Origin: a virus
Strand: one strand, 5' to 3'
Length of the DNA stretch: 25,607 nucleotides
Virus record (IMG/VR): IMGVR_UViG_3300046777_001536
Span: 1 to 25,607 of that record
Shown here: positions 15,873 through 23,293 of the stretch, piece after piece
Layout: every line of letters starts with the position of its first letter
Position numbering within the stretch: position 1 is the stretch's first letter
Translations under genes and position numbers: made by a program
The notes under the pieces: generated by a model
What the model saw: the letters and a program-made list of their open reading frames with translations, nothing else
Databases searched by the model: none
What the model was told of the DNA's origin: nothing

Positions 15873-16001
15873 AGTCAGGTGGCGAAAGATTGTGGCACCA
15901 ATCATGGTAAACGCGCGAAACATAGAAATATAAGTGGAACACGCGGATACTCCCTCTATGTGGTGATGGTATCCTTGCAGGTTCGAGTCCTGCCCTGACT
16001 T
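15873..16001 (+). ncRNA. Expanded tRNA-like element (class II/Leu-like, 129 nt)
   Basis: AGTCAGG (15873-15879) pairs perfectly with CCTGACT (15994-16000) as a 7-bp acceptor stem, with one more A-T possible outside it. GCAGG-TTCGAGT-CCTGC (15977-15993) is a perfect T arm. T8, G9 and GCG (15882-15884) begin a Leu-like D arm. GTGATGGTATCC before the T arm resembles a long variable arm. The element is about 40-45 nt longer than a class II tRNA. A hairpin, GATTG/CAATC (15888-15903), sits in the D loop. The D-loop 3' part appears twice, as TGGTAAACGCG (15905-15915) and TGGAACACGCG (15935-15945). ACATAG (15920-15925) can pair with CTATGT (15956-15961). No regular seven-base anticodon loop is evident. 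It may be a tRNA pseudogene, an inserted or permuted tRNA, or a tRNA mimic. Confidence 0.5.
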
Positions 16002-16022
16002 CTCATCAAACACAAAAGCAAC

Positions 16023-16760
16023 ATGAAAAATTTTAACATCGACCAAGACAAAGGCCGGATTGAGTTCATCGATACTCGTTTCTACGCCACACATAATGGG
16101 GGCTACGTCCCATCAGTGACCACGATCCTCGAAGCTTACCCAAAGGATGCCTCCTATTTCAAATGGCTTAAAGAGGTTGGAGGAGATGCCGATGCCATAC
16201 GTGATGAGGCAGGTCGTAGGGGCAGTCTTGTGCATGAACTAACAGAGCGATATGACAGTGGTGAAGAGGTGAGCTACGTAGATGAGTATGGTAGACCAAA
16301 GTACAAGATGCTTGAGTGGTCAATGTTCGAGCGATATGTCGACTTTAGCGTAACCCATCAACCCAATATTGATGTGATAGAGGCGCACATGGTTAACTCT
16401 GAGCTTGGCTATGCTGGTACTCTTGATAGAATAATAAGAATAGATGGTAAAAGCTATTTAGTCGATATTAAGACCTCTGGCAGCATCTACCCATCATATT
16501 GGCTACAACTCGCAGCGTATAGGGAATTATTGGCAAGTGGTGGTGTTCTCGTTGATGAGGTAGCTATCCTTTGGCTTAATGCTAAAACAAGGACAAGAGG
16601 CAAGAAAGGAGACATCCAAGGAGTCGGCTGGCAATTTGTAAGCAAAGACAACACAGACCAAGAGATGAGGCTTTTTAATGCTACTTATGAGCTGTGGAAG
16701 AGCCTAAATGAGGACATCAAACCCAAGCAATTCTCTTACCAAATAAAGCATAAGAAATGA
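16023..16760 (+). CDS. PD-(D/E)XK exonuclease, RecB/Cas4-like
   Basis: This 245-aa nuclease has the RecB/Cas4-type motifs: His71 in GSLVHELTE, Glu127 and Asp135 in SELGYAGTLD, Asp148-x-Lys150 in YLVDIKTS, and Gln162-x3-Tyr166 in LQLAAY. This set coordinates metal ions and cuts DNA, typically as a 5'-3' or bidirectional exonuclease in phage recombination. It lacks the four cysteines of true Cas4 Fe-S clusters. It lies between the SSB-like gene and the SNF2-like ATPase. It overlaps the next gene by ATGA. Probable role: end resection in recombination-dependent replication, or host DNA breakdown. Confidence 0.8.
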   Translation: MKNFNIDQDKGRIEFIDTRFYATHNGGYVPSVTTILEAYPKDASYFKWLKEVGGDADAIRDEAGRRGSLVHELTERYDSGEEVSYVDEYGRPKYKMLEWSMFERYVDFSVTHQPNIDVIEAHMVNSELGYAGTLDRIIRIDGKSYLVDIKTSGSIYPSYWLQLAAYRELLASGGVLVDEVAILWLNAKTRTRGKKGDIQGVGWQFVSKDNTDQEMRLFNATYELWKSLNEDIKPKQFSYQIKHKK

Positions 16761-16966
16761 AGATAACACACTCTGTAAGTGAGTATATTCAAAAGAATAT
16801 GCTTAGAAAAAACGCTCATTGGGCCTTAAAGGATGATAAATGGTTTTTTGAGGTATTCCCAGGAGTTTGGGCGCATCAAGAGAGTTTTGATGATTTCTAC
16901 CCAAAGTACGAGTATAGGCGAAACCCAAGGAGTGGAGAAAACCCAGATAAAACTTACATACTATGA
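16757..16966 (+). CDS. Small hypothetical protein between nuclease and helicase
   Basis: This 69-aa protein is rich in aromatic residues (KWFFEVFPGVWAHQESFDDF) and ends in a Arg/Asn/Pro-rich tail. It has no membrane segment and no recognised motif. It overlaps both neighbours by 4 bases (ATGA at each end), so it is a regular member of the operon and probably co-translated. The two flanking enzymes suggest an accessory role in DNA processing, but the sequence itself does not show one. Confidence 0.6.
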   Translation: MKITHSVSEYIQKNMLRKNAHWALKDDKWFFEVFPGVWAHQESFDDFYPKYEYRRNPRSGENPDKTYIL

Positions 16967-18198
16967 CCCTACGTGACTACCAAATAAGAATAAGCGACCA
17001 AGCTGTAGAGATTCTCAAAGAGCATGGTTTGGTATATCTTGCTCTTGAGCCAAGAACAGGCAAGACTCTGACCTCAATAGTCACAGCTTATAAAGCAGGG
17101 GCGAAGAACGTTCTATTTGTGACCAAAAAGAAGGCCATTGATGATATTGTACAACAAGCAAATGACCTTGGTTACCAAATTCGCCTTTTTATTATCAACT
17201 ATGAGCAACTACATAAAGTAGATGGTGACTTTGACCTTGTGATATGTGATGAGGCGCATAGCATTGGAGCGTTCCCAATGAAAAGCAATAGGTGCGATGA
17301 GTTGAAGAGGATTTGTGAGGGAAAAAAGATTATCTACCTCTCAGGCACCCCATCTCCAGAGTCATACTCTCAGCTTTACCATCAATTTTTTATCTCATCA
17401 TTCTCTCCCTTTAAAAAGTGGCCTACTTTCTACAAATGGGCGCACGAGTTCGTGGCGATCAAGAAAGTGATGATAAATGGGCAGTCCTTTAATGACTACA
17501 AAAACGCAGACCACCAAAAGGTGCGTGAACATTGCGCTCATCTATTTATATCGTTCACACAAGAACAAGCTGGCTTTAGCTCTTTCGTTGATGAAGAGAT
17601 ACATTATGTAAAGATGATGGATAGCACCTACCGCCTCGCAAATAGGCTCAAAATCGACAAAGTAGTGACCAATGGTCAAGGAGATAGCATAGTATGTGAG
17701 ACGGCGGTAAAGCTCATGCAAAAGATGCACCAGATATATAGTGGGACGGTGATAATTGATGAGCCGCAGCGAGAGAGTAGGCTTATTGATGAGAGCAAAA
17801 TAACCTATATACAAGAGCGGTTCAAAGGCCTCAAAAAGTACGCTATTTTCTACAAGTTCAAGCAAGAGGGATTAGCGCTCATGACCAGACTCGATGGGGA
17901 CATCTACCTAAATGCTATGGACTTTGAAAATGCAAGTAGTGGGGTGTTCATATCACAAATAGTGTCTGGTCGTGAGGGCATCAACCTACAAAGCGCGGAG
18001 GCTCTTATCATGTACAATATCGACTTCTCGGCCACCTCATATTGGCAGACAAGGGCGAGGATACAAACACGCGATAAGGTAGGAGATTGTAAGGTGCATT
18101 GGATTTTTAGTGTAAATGGTATTGAGGATAAGATACATAAGGCTGTGAGTGATAAGCGCGACTATACCCTTCAGTACTTTAAAAAGGAGTTTTTGTGA
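16963..18198 (+). CDS. SNF2-like DEAH ATPase / helicase
   Basis: This 411-aa superfamily 2 protein has Walker A EPRTGKT (29-35), an ATPase motif Ia region VLFVTKKKA, Walker B DEAH (96-99), motif III LSGTPSPES near 135, and a C-terminal RecA-like domain. That domain has VSGREGINLQSAEALIMYNI (motif V) and SYWQTRARIQTRDK (motif VI). The order and the 'L-x-P-x-T-G-K-T / SGTP' style match the SNF2/RAD54-like enzymes found in phages. It should move along or remodel DNA using ATP, perhaps with the nuclease two genes upstream. It is short for SNF2 proteins, with no added domains. Its TGA overlaps the GTG start of the next gene. Confidence 0.82.
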   Translation: MTLRDYQIRISDQAVEILKEHGLVYLALEPRTGKTLTSIVTAYKAGAKNVLFVTKKKAIDDIVQQANDLGYQIRLFIINYEQLHKVDGDFDLVICDEAHSIGAFPMKSNRCDELKRICEGKKIIYLSGTPSPESYSQLYHQFFISSFSPFKKWPTFYKWAHEFVAIKKVMINGQSFNDYKNADHQKVREHCAHLFISFTQEQAGFSSFVDEEIHYVKMMDSTYRLANRLKIDKVVTNGQGDSIVCETAVKLMQKMHQIYSGTVIIDEPQRESRLIDESKITYIQERFKGLKKYAIFYKFKQEGLALMTRLDGDIYLNAMDFENASSGVFISQIVSGREGINLQSAEALIMYNIDFSATSYWQTRARIQTRDKVGDCKVHWIFSVNGIEDKIHKAVSDKRDYTLQYFKKEFL

Positions 18199-19010
18199 TA
18201 ACGGTTAATAGTTTATCTGGTGGCAAAACAAGCTCTTATATGACAGTTCATTATCCTGCCGACTATAACATTTTTGCCTTGGTAACCATTGAGGATATTA
18301 ATAGTAAACCAAAAGATATATCATTAATTAATTATGTATCTAATAAAATAGGCAAAGAGTTTATAGCGACAGCAGAAGATGACAAAACGCTGATAGTATT
18401 GCGAGATTTGGAGCAAATGTTAGGTAAAGAGATTATTTGGGTAACAGGTCACAGTTTTGAGCAAGTTAATAAAAGAATGACGGGAGGCAAAGGACTACCC
18501 AACCAAATGTGGAGGTTTTGCACTACTGAAATGAAAATGCGACCCATTTTTGATTGGTGGTTTAAGAATATTGGTCAAAAAGTTACCATGAACATAGGCA
18601 TAAGATACGATGAGATGGAAAGAGCAGAAAGGATAAAGAACACTTTCAAGGGTATTGTTGGTAACCGTGGTACCCGCAACAAATGGGAAGAGATAGAATG
18701 GAGAGATGCCGCTTTTCCTCTGGTTACCAATAAGATAATACACCCCAGAGTGGTGAGTTGGGCAAATTCTACTAACTTAACTTTCCCATCTGATTCTAAT
18801 TGTGTAGGTTGTTTTTGGAAAAGTATCAATCAATTGCGTAAAAATTGGGAGGACAACCCACAAAAAATGCAATGGTTCTCCGATCAAGAGACAGATAAAA
18901 AGAGATGGAAAAAAGAAATGAGATATAACCAAATTCTAAATATAGGCTTACAAATGGACTTTGATTTTGGCGAGGGGGCTGGGTGCCAAGCTGGATTTTG
19001 CACAGATTAA
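18195..19010 (+). CDS. PP-loop ATPase, PAPS reductase-like, with cysteine cluster
   Basis: This 271-aa protein starts at GTG 18195 inside the previous stop. It has the PP-loop SGGKTSS (8-14) that binds ATP in adenine nucleotide alpha hydrolases and PAPS reductases. MWRFCTTEMKMRPI (Cys109) and GIRYDEMER are also typical of the PAPS reductase group. Near the C-terminus are Cys203-x2-Cys206 (SNCVGCFWKS) and Cys264-x4-Cys269 (GAGCQAGFC), a probable Fe-S or zinc site. Related enzymes activate sulfate or add sulfur to nucleic acids (the DndC group is one relative), but this protein cannot be placed among them by eye. Base usage is more AT-rich than the helicase before it. Possible roles are DNA or tRNA thiolation, or sulfur metabolism. 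Confidence 0.75.
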   Translation: MITVNSLSGGKTSSYMTVHYPADYNIFALVTIEDINSKPKDISLINYVSNKIGKEFIATAEDDKTLIVLRDLEQMLGKEIIWVTGHSFEQVNKRMTGGKGLPNQMWRFCTTEMKMRPIFDWWFKNIGQKVTMNIGIRYDEMERAERIKNTFKGIVGNRGTRNKWEEIEWRDAAFPLVTNKIIHPRVVSWANSTNLTFPSDSNCVGCFWKSINQLRKNWEDNPQKMQWFSDQETDKKRWKKEMRYNQILNIGLQMDFDFGEGAGCQAGFCTD

Positions 19011-19019
19011 AGATTAAAT

Positions 19020-19181
19020 ATGAGAACACTAAAGACAATTTTTGCCTATTTCTATTTTTTTTGTGTATGTTTACCTCTCGCAGGACTTTTACTAATACTT
19101 TTGGAAATTATTTACTCACTTAAAACTTTAACTAAATGGACTTCAAAACAACTAAGTTCGATGTCGAAGCCTCAGGCTTAA
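19020..19181 (+). CDS. Small membrane protein, 53 aa
   Basis: The ATG at 19020 opens a 54-codon frame to TAA at 19179-19181. Residues 6-33 are strongly hydrophobic (TIFAYFYFFCVCLPLAGLLL and on), long enough for one long or two short membrane passes. A basic tail (KTLTKWTSKQLSS) follows. It fills the gap between the PP-loop gene and the next gene and overlaps the latter by 46 bases. The membrane-like composition favours a real gene, but the overlap leaves doubt about the C-terminal part. No family is recognised. Confidence 0.45.
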   Translation: MRTLKTIFAYFYFFCVCLPLAGLLLILLEIIYSLKTLTKWTSKQLSSMSKPQA

Positions 19182-19552
19182 ATTATCATCTTGGCCTTCG
19201 CTCCTCAATAGACATCGACTATTGGGTAGAAAAATCAAATCAATTCTTAGAGTGGAAAGCCACTATCATTAGCAACACCCAAGGCATCACCAACCTACAT
19301 GGCTTTGCCAAAGGCGCGTTCTTTTGGCTACATTTTCGTATCGATGTAGATGACCTATCACCAAAAGAGGAGGATATGCTACTTAAAGAGTGGGATGGTG
19401 AGCTACATGATAACTATATAGATGGGATGTTCGCGGTTAGCACCTACACAGAGAAGGACTGGCAAATAGAGTTTTCCGTAGAGCCTAAGCCATCAATGAT
19501 ACCTCAAGAGCTTAGAGTCAATTTCATGGACAAATTAATGGAGGTGGTATGA
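19136..19552 (+). CDS. Hypothetical protein, 138 aa
   Basis: This is a soluble, acidic protein with alternating strand and helix segments (FLEWKATIISN, FFWLHFRIDVDDLSPKEEDM, WQIEFSVEPKPSM). It is rich in Trp and Asp. I see no catalytic motif, signal or membrane segment. It overlaps the VRR-NUC gene by 4 bases (ATGA), which suggests the two are co-translated. A role as partner or inhibitor of that nuclease is possible but only by proximity. Base use is like the neighbouring replication genes. Confidence 0.62.
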   Translation: MDFKTTKFDVEASGLNYHLGLRSSIDIDYWVEKSNQFLEWKATIISNTQGITNLHGFAKGAFFWLHFRIDVDDLSPKEEDMLLKEWDGELHDNYIDGMFAVSTYTEKDWQIEFSVEPKPSMIPQELRVNFMDKLMEVV

Positions 19553-19824
19553 AAGAGAGCATCCTACAAGGTAAAATACGCGCACACCTCATCACAGAGG
19601 GATGGTTTGTGGTTAAGCTCATCAATACCTCTAAACCTGGGATGCCTGACCTGATGGCTATAAAAGATGGCAAAGTGGTGTTCTTTGAGGTTAAAACTGG
19701 GACTGGGTATGTTAGCAAATTGCAGAAATATATCATTGATTGTATTAATGATAATGGTGTTGGGGCTTATGTTGTACGAAATGTTGAACAAGTTAAAAAT
19801 ATATTAAATGGAGAATTGTTATGA
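19549..19824 (+). CDS. VRR-NUC domain nuclease
   Basis: This 91-aa protein is essentially a single VRR-NUC (PD-(D/E)XK) domain. The motif order is Glu3 in the first helix, GMPDLMAI (Asp34), VVFFEVKTG (Glu47 and Lys49), then KLQKYII with Gln59. The length of about 90 residues is usual for phage stand-alone copies. Such enzymes are structure-specific or Holliday-junction-type nucleases and often accompany SNF2-like helicases in phage genomes, as here. It lies in the replication operon and overlaps the next frame by 17 bases. Confidence 0.8.
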   Translation: MKESILQGKIRAHLITEGWFVVKLINTSKPGMPDLMAIKDGKVVFFEVKTGTGYVSKLQKYIIDCINDNGVGAYVVRNVEQVKNILNGELL

Positions 19825-20029
19825 AGTATTTAATGGATTAGACAAACAAAAGATTATTTGTCATTTTGATGAAATTGCTTATTTCAAAATAAGTCAATAT
19901 GGAGAAATTACAATTTATAACCCTATTTTAAAATCAAATCAACAATTGTTTGGAGATACAAATGAGACTGGTAAAGCGCAATTTGAAAAATACTTAAACT
20001 ATAAAAATGGCAATATCAGAAGTATATAA
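19808..20029 (+). CDS. Small hypothetical protein, 73 aa
   Basis: This frame starts at the ATG at 19808 inside the end of the nuclease gene and ends 23 bases into the methyltransferase gene. It encodes strand-rich sequence (KIICHFDEIAYFKISQYG, EITIYNPILK) and a lysine/asparagine-rich C-terminus. The DNA is very AT-rich, as in the next gene. No motif is recognised. Double overlaps with real genes on both sides and a clean 70-codon frame favour coding, but a chance frame in AT-rich DNA cannot be excluded. Confidence 0.5.
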   Translation: MENCYEVFNGLDKQKIICHFDEIAYFKISQYGEITIYNPILKSNQQLFGDTNETGKAQFEKYLNYKNGNIRSI

Positions 20030-20630
20030 CAAGGATTGCATGGAAGGTATGGCACAATACCCAGATAAGTATTTTGAGTTGGCTATTGTTGACCCACCGT
20101 ATGGGATTGGTATGGATGGTGGAAATGTAGGATATAAAGGGAATAATAATTTTATAAAAAAAAATTGGGATTCAGAAATACCAAATGAAAAATATTTTCA
20201 AGAATTATTTAGGATATCTAAAAATCAAATAATTTGGGGAGGGAATTATTTTGGGTTAAGTGGAACAAGATGTTTTTTAGTATGGGATAAAGGAGAAGGT
20301 TTTTATAATAGAACATATAGTGAATGCGAGTTAGCTTGGACTTCATTTGATAAAAATGTAAGAATATTTAAACATGACCCATTAGCAAAAGCTGATTATA
20401 AAAATAAAATACACCCAACCCAAAAACCAATAAAACTCTACAAATGGCTTTTAACTAATTATGCAAAGCCAGGAGATAAAATATTGGACACCCATTTAGG
20501 CTCTGGTTCAAGCCGTATTGCTGCCTACGATATGGGTTTTGATTTTGTAGGTTTTGAATTAGATAAAGAGTACTTTGATGCATCATGTAAAAGATTTGAT
20601 ACTTTTAAACAACAACTTAAACTTTTTTAA
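20007..20630 (+). CDS. DNA amino-methyltransferase, beta class (N6-A or N4-C)
   Basis: This 207-aa enzyme has motif IV DPPY (29-32) before motif I DTHLGSGSS (161-169), the order of beta-class amino-methyltransferases. HPTQKP (136-141) and VGFELDKEYF, the SAM-binding neighbour, also fit. It should methylate adenine N6 or cytosine N4 in a short target. At this size it has almost no target-recognition domain, as in small phage orphan methyltransferases, and no restriction partner is seen. Its DNA is distinctly AT-rich (13 of 60 G+C at 20161-20220), which suggests separate origin. Likely role: protection from host restriction, or marking of phage DNA. The stop shares one base with the primase start. 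Confidence 0.82.
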   Translation: MAISEVYNKDCMEGMAQYPDKYFELAIVDPPYGIGMDGGNVGYKGNNNFIKKNWDSEIPNEKYFQELFRISKNQIIWGGNYFGLSGTRCFLVWDKGEGFYNRTYSECELAWTSFDKNVRIFKHDPLAKADYKNKIHPTQKPIKLYKWLLTNYAKPGDKILDTHLGSGSSRIAAYDMGFDFVGFELDKEYFDASCKRFDTFKQQLKLF

Positions 20631-23116
20631 TGAACTACTTAAACTTAGGAATTAACGCAATAGCCGTTAATGATAAAAAACAAGCTATTTTCTCTTGGAA
20701 GGAATACCAAACTAAGCAAATATCTAAAGAGGAGCATGAGCGGCAAATGGCAGACCCTCGTGCTAAAGGAATGGCGGTCATTTGTGGGGCGGTGTCTCTT
20801 AATCTTGAGGTGATAGATATTGACACCAAATATGAGACATACCCAATTTGGGATGAAATACAAAAAGCCATCCCACAAGACATTTACCAAAAGCTACACA
20901 TTGTAAACACTAAGTCCAATGGTAAGCACCTATATTATAGATGCGAGTGCATAGAAGGAAACCAAAAGTTAGCCCTTCGCCATGCTACACAAGAGGAGTT
21001 ATCACAAAACCCACATAATAAGACATATTGCATCATTGAGACCCGTGGTGAGGGAGGTTATGTTGTAGCACCACCAAGTGAAGGGTACACCATCTTGCAA
21101 GAGGGTATAAATGTGCTTAGTGTAGAGGAAAGGCAACAACTTATTGAGGTGATGGGTAGCTTTAATGAGGTGATTGAGGAGGTTGTAATAGAGGCTCACC
21201 ATAGGCCAAATACTAAGGACTATGGAGTATCTCCATTTGATGACTATAACAAAAGAGGGGATTTGCGAGGGTTATTAGAAAGCCATAGTTGGAAAATAGT
21301 AAAAAGCAATAGTGAGAGGGACTACTACCTGCGGCCTGGTAGTACATCCTCCCACTCTGGGTCTTTTAATAAGTCCATGGGTCTTTTCTCTGTGTTCTCT
21401 ACGAATACACCTTTTGAGCCAAATAAAGGCTATAAATTGGCTCACGTGTTTACCATATTAGAGTGCAATGGTGACTGGAAAAAAAGCGCTAAAAAGCTCC
21501 TTGATTCTGGTTATGGCGAAAAGCGTATAAACTTTGGAGATAAGCTTGAGAAAGAGCTATTTGAAAAGAAAAAGGATGGGGCAAATAGCGACGAATTGGT
21601 TACGATATTGGTGAAAAAGTACGATAAAGACCTAAAAAATGCATTAGAAATAGTTGGAGACTTAGAGCAAAGATGGGGAGACAAGATTTGTACCTTTTGG
21701 GATATAGATAAGAATGGAAACCCACAAATAAGCAAATACAAGCTCCAAATATTCCTAACAGAGCAAGGAGGTTTTAGGCTCTATTTCTACGATAAGCAAA
21801 GCACCTCTTATAGGCTAATTAGGATAAAAGATGGCTTTGTTGAGGAGGCATCAAGCGAGCAAGTTAAAAAGTTTATTAAGGACTATATTGATAGGCTCCC
21901 AGACTCCTTTGATGGTGGCATAACCCCACAAGACTTATTAGAGGTAGTTTATAAGAATGCTTTAAGCCTTTTTTCTGATTCTTTTTTTGAGTTCTTTAGT
22001 AGAGCTAATATAGACTTTCTTAAAGATACCAAAGACACTGCTTTTTTCCCTTTTACAAATGGTGTAGTAAGGATAACAAAAGATAAGATAGACCTTGTTA
22101 GTTATGGTGAATTGGGTAAGGTTATATGGAAAAGCCAAGTGATTGATCACTTTATTCATGTGGATCAAGATGGGATAGACCCAGATAGTATAGAATACTT
22201 TCGCTTTATCAAGAGAATAAGTGGAGATGTGAGCGAAAAGTATATGTATGCTCTCTCTCTTATAGGTTACCTTTTGCACCAATATAAAGACCCAGCAAGG
22301 CCATTTGCCGTAATATTAGCAGAAGAGACCGATAATGAGGAGAAAGGTGGTGGTACTGGTAAGGGTATTTTTGTAAAAGCCCTTAGCTACATAGTCAAGA
22401 CCATAAGGGTAGATGGTAAGAACTTTAAAGTAGATAAGAACTTTGCTTTTCAAAGGGTAGACCTTGATACAAGGATAGTAGCCATTGAAGATACTCGTAA
22501 AAAGGTAGACTTTGAGGGCTTTTATAGCATAATAACGGAAGGTATAACCGTGGAGAAAAAGAATAAGGATGAGCTTTTTATACCCTATAAAGATTCTCCT
22601 AAGATACTTTTTACTACTAACTACTCAATCCCTCAAAATGGTATTCATGCTAAGAGACGGCAAAGGGTATTTGAGTTTGCCCCTTACTTTGGTGCTACCA
22701 AGACACCAGAGGATGAGTTTGGGCATAAGCTTTTCGATGATTGGGATAAGGATGAATGGAATAGGTTTTATAACCTCTTATTTTTCTCTTTAAGCGACTA
22801 TTTGGCTAATGGTGTAGTCAATATACCATTTAGTGAAAAGATGGCAAGGAAGAGCCTTAAAAATCAGTTTGGGGATGAGTTCGTAGAGCATTTTGAGGAG
22901 ATAATAAAAAATAGCGAATGGGTTGGTATAGACCAACTACATCAAGAGTTCTTAAATATGTATGGAATGGATAAAAAAGACTATACGAGAATACGGTACA
23001 AGAGGGGTATCAAAAGCGGTACAGAATTGTATGGAATTGGGTATATGGAGCAAAAACACCAGGTAGAGAGAGGTAAGATGGCTATTAGATTTAGTAGTTT
23101 AGACCTTGATTTTTAA
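20630..23116 (+). CDS. PrimPol-helicase replication protein (AEP primase plus D5/SF3-like ATPase)
   Basis: This 828-aa protein joins two modules. Residues ~1-160 form a PrimPol-type primase/polymerase: catalytic DID (Asp63 and Asp65) in VIDIDTK, SNGKHLYYR with His100, and IETRGEGGYVVAPPS with Glu137. The middle region contains a basic linker (KKSAKKLLDSGYGEKR near 290). The C-terminal part has Walker A GGGTGKG (573-579), an acidic strand RIVAIED, and ILFTTNYSI as sensor/motif C, followed by an arginine-rich stretch (HAKRRQRVFEF). This is the D5/SF3 helicase style. It should open and prime the phage origin. The candidate origin lies just downstream, and its last 125 bases carry two inverted copies of the iteron. 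Confidence 0.88.
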   Translation: MNYLNLGINAIAVNDKKQAIFSWKEYQTKQISKEEHERQMADPRAKGMAVICGAVSLNLEVIDIDTKYETYPIWDEIQKAIPQDIYQKLHIVNTKSNGKHLYYRCECIEGNQKLALRHATQEELSQNPHNKTYCIIETRGEGGYVVAPPSEGYTILQEGINVLSVEERQQLIEVMGSFNEVIEEVVIEAHHRPNTKDYGVSPFDDYNKRGDLRGLLESHSWKIVKSNSERDYYLRPGSTSSHSGSFNKSMGLFSVFSTNTPFEPNKGYKLAHVFTILECNGDWKKSAKKLLDSGYGEKRINFGDKLEKELFEKKKDGANSDELVTILVKKYDKDLKNALEIVGDLEQRWGDKICTFWDIDKNGNPQISKYKLQIFLTEQGGFRLYFYDKQSTSYRLIRIKDGFVEEASSEQVKKFIKDYIDRLPDSFDGGITPQDLLEVVYKNALSLFSDSFFEFFSRANIDFLKDTKDTAFFPFTNGVVRITKDKIDLVSYGELGKVIWKSQVIDHFIHVDQDGIDPDSIEYFRFIKRISGDVSEKYMYALSLIGYLLHQYKDPARPFAVILAEETDNEEKGGGTGKGIFVKALSYIVKTIRVDGKNFKVDKNFAFQRVDLDTRIVAIEDTRKKVDFEGFYSIITEGITVEKKNKDELFIPYKDSPKILFTTNYSIPQNGIHAKRRQRVFEFAPYFGATKTPEDEFGHKLFDDWDKDEWNRFYNLLFFSLSDYLANGVVNIPFSEKMARKSLKNQFGDEFVEHFEEIIKNSEWVGIDQLHQEFLNMYGMDKKDYTRIRYKRGIKSGTELYGIGYMEQKHQVERGKMAIRFSSLDLDF
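22994..23023 (+). repeat. Two inverted iteron copies inside the primase-helicase 3' end
   Basis: CGGTACA at 22994-23000 and 23017-23023 is the reverse complement of the TGTACCG iteron. The second copy matches the longer form TGTACCGCTTTT exactly on the other strand (23012-23023). They are 23 bases apart, about two helical turns. Coding constraint could produce one by chance, but two so close to six intergenic copies is suggestive. Confidence 0.5.
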
Positions 23117-23120
23117 TGTT

Positions 23121-23221
23121 TGTACCGCTTTGTACCGCTTTTGTACCGCTTTTGTACCGTTTTGAGATTTTGATTAAACATTGATTATTAATAACTTATA
23201 TCCTCTGTACCGTTTGTACCG
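23121..23221 (+). repeat. Iteron cluster, six copies of TGTACCG
   Basis: Copies start at 23121, 23131, 23142, 23153, 23206 and 23215. The first four are spaced 10, 11 and 11 bases, one helical turn, with T-rich spacers and the wider form TTTGTACCGCTT. The last two form a pair 9 bases apart after an AT-rich spacer. All are in the same orientation. The spacing implies cooperative protein binding on one DNA face. Confidence 0.85.
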
Positions 23222-23241
23222 CTTTTTTTATATATTTTAAG

Positions 23242-23266
23242 GTAAAAAAGTAAAAAAGGTAAAAAA
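23242..23266 (+). repeat. GTAAAAAA triplet repeat
   Basis: GTAAAAAA occurs at 23242-23249, 23250-23257 and 23259-23266, directly after the last iteron and before the G tract. It may be part of the AT-rich unwinding region or merely low-complexity DNA. Confidence 0.5.
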
Positions 23267-23293
23267 TAGAGGGGGGGGGGACGAGAAAAGAGA

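Larger units (their letters stand above)
23117..23293. other. Intergenic candidate replication origin
   Basis: This 177-base gap between the primase-helicase gene and the DnaA-IV-like gene holds six TGTACCG repeats, a 46-base AT-rich spacer between repeats four and five, a second AT-rich block (about 23222-23268), three GTAAAAAA repeats and a G10 tract. Iterons, an AT-rich unwinding region and adjacent initiator genes are the usual parts of an iteron origin. No origin activity is proved by sequence. Confidence 0.5.

Noticed and set aside
15873-16001. A normal functional tRNA
   Set aside because: It is too long by 40-45 nt and has no regular anticodon loop, so only a tRNA-like call is made.
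22569-22793. Plus-strand ORF of 74 codons inside the primase-helicase gene
   Set aside because: It lies fully in another frame of the helicase domain and has no independent support.
23121-23221. CRISPR-like repeats
   Set aside because: The units are 7-11 bases with almost no spacers. This is an iteron pattern, not CRISPR.
23213-23238. Promoter TTTG ... TATATTTT in the iteron gap
   Set aside because: The spacing is only 14 bases and lies in low-complexity AT DNA, so it is too weak to call.
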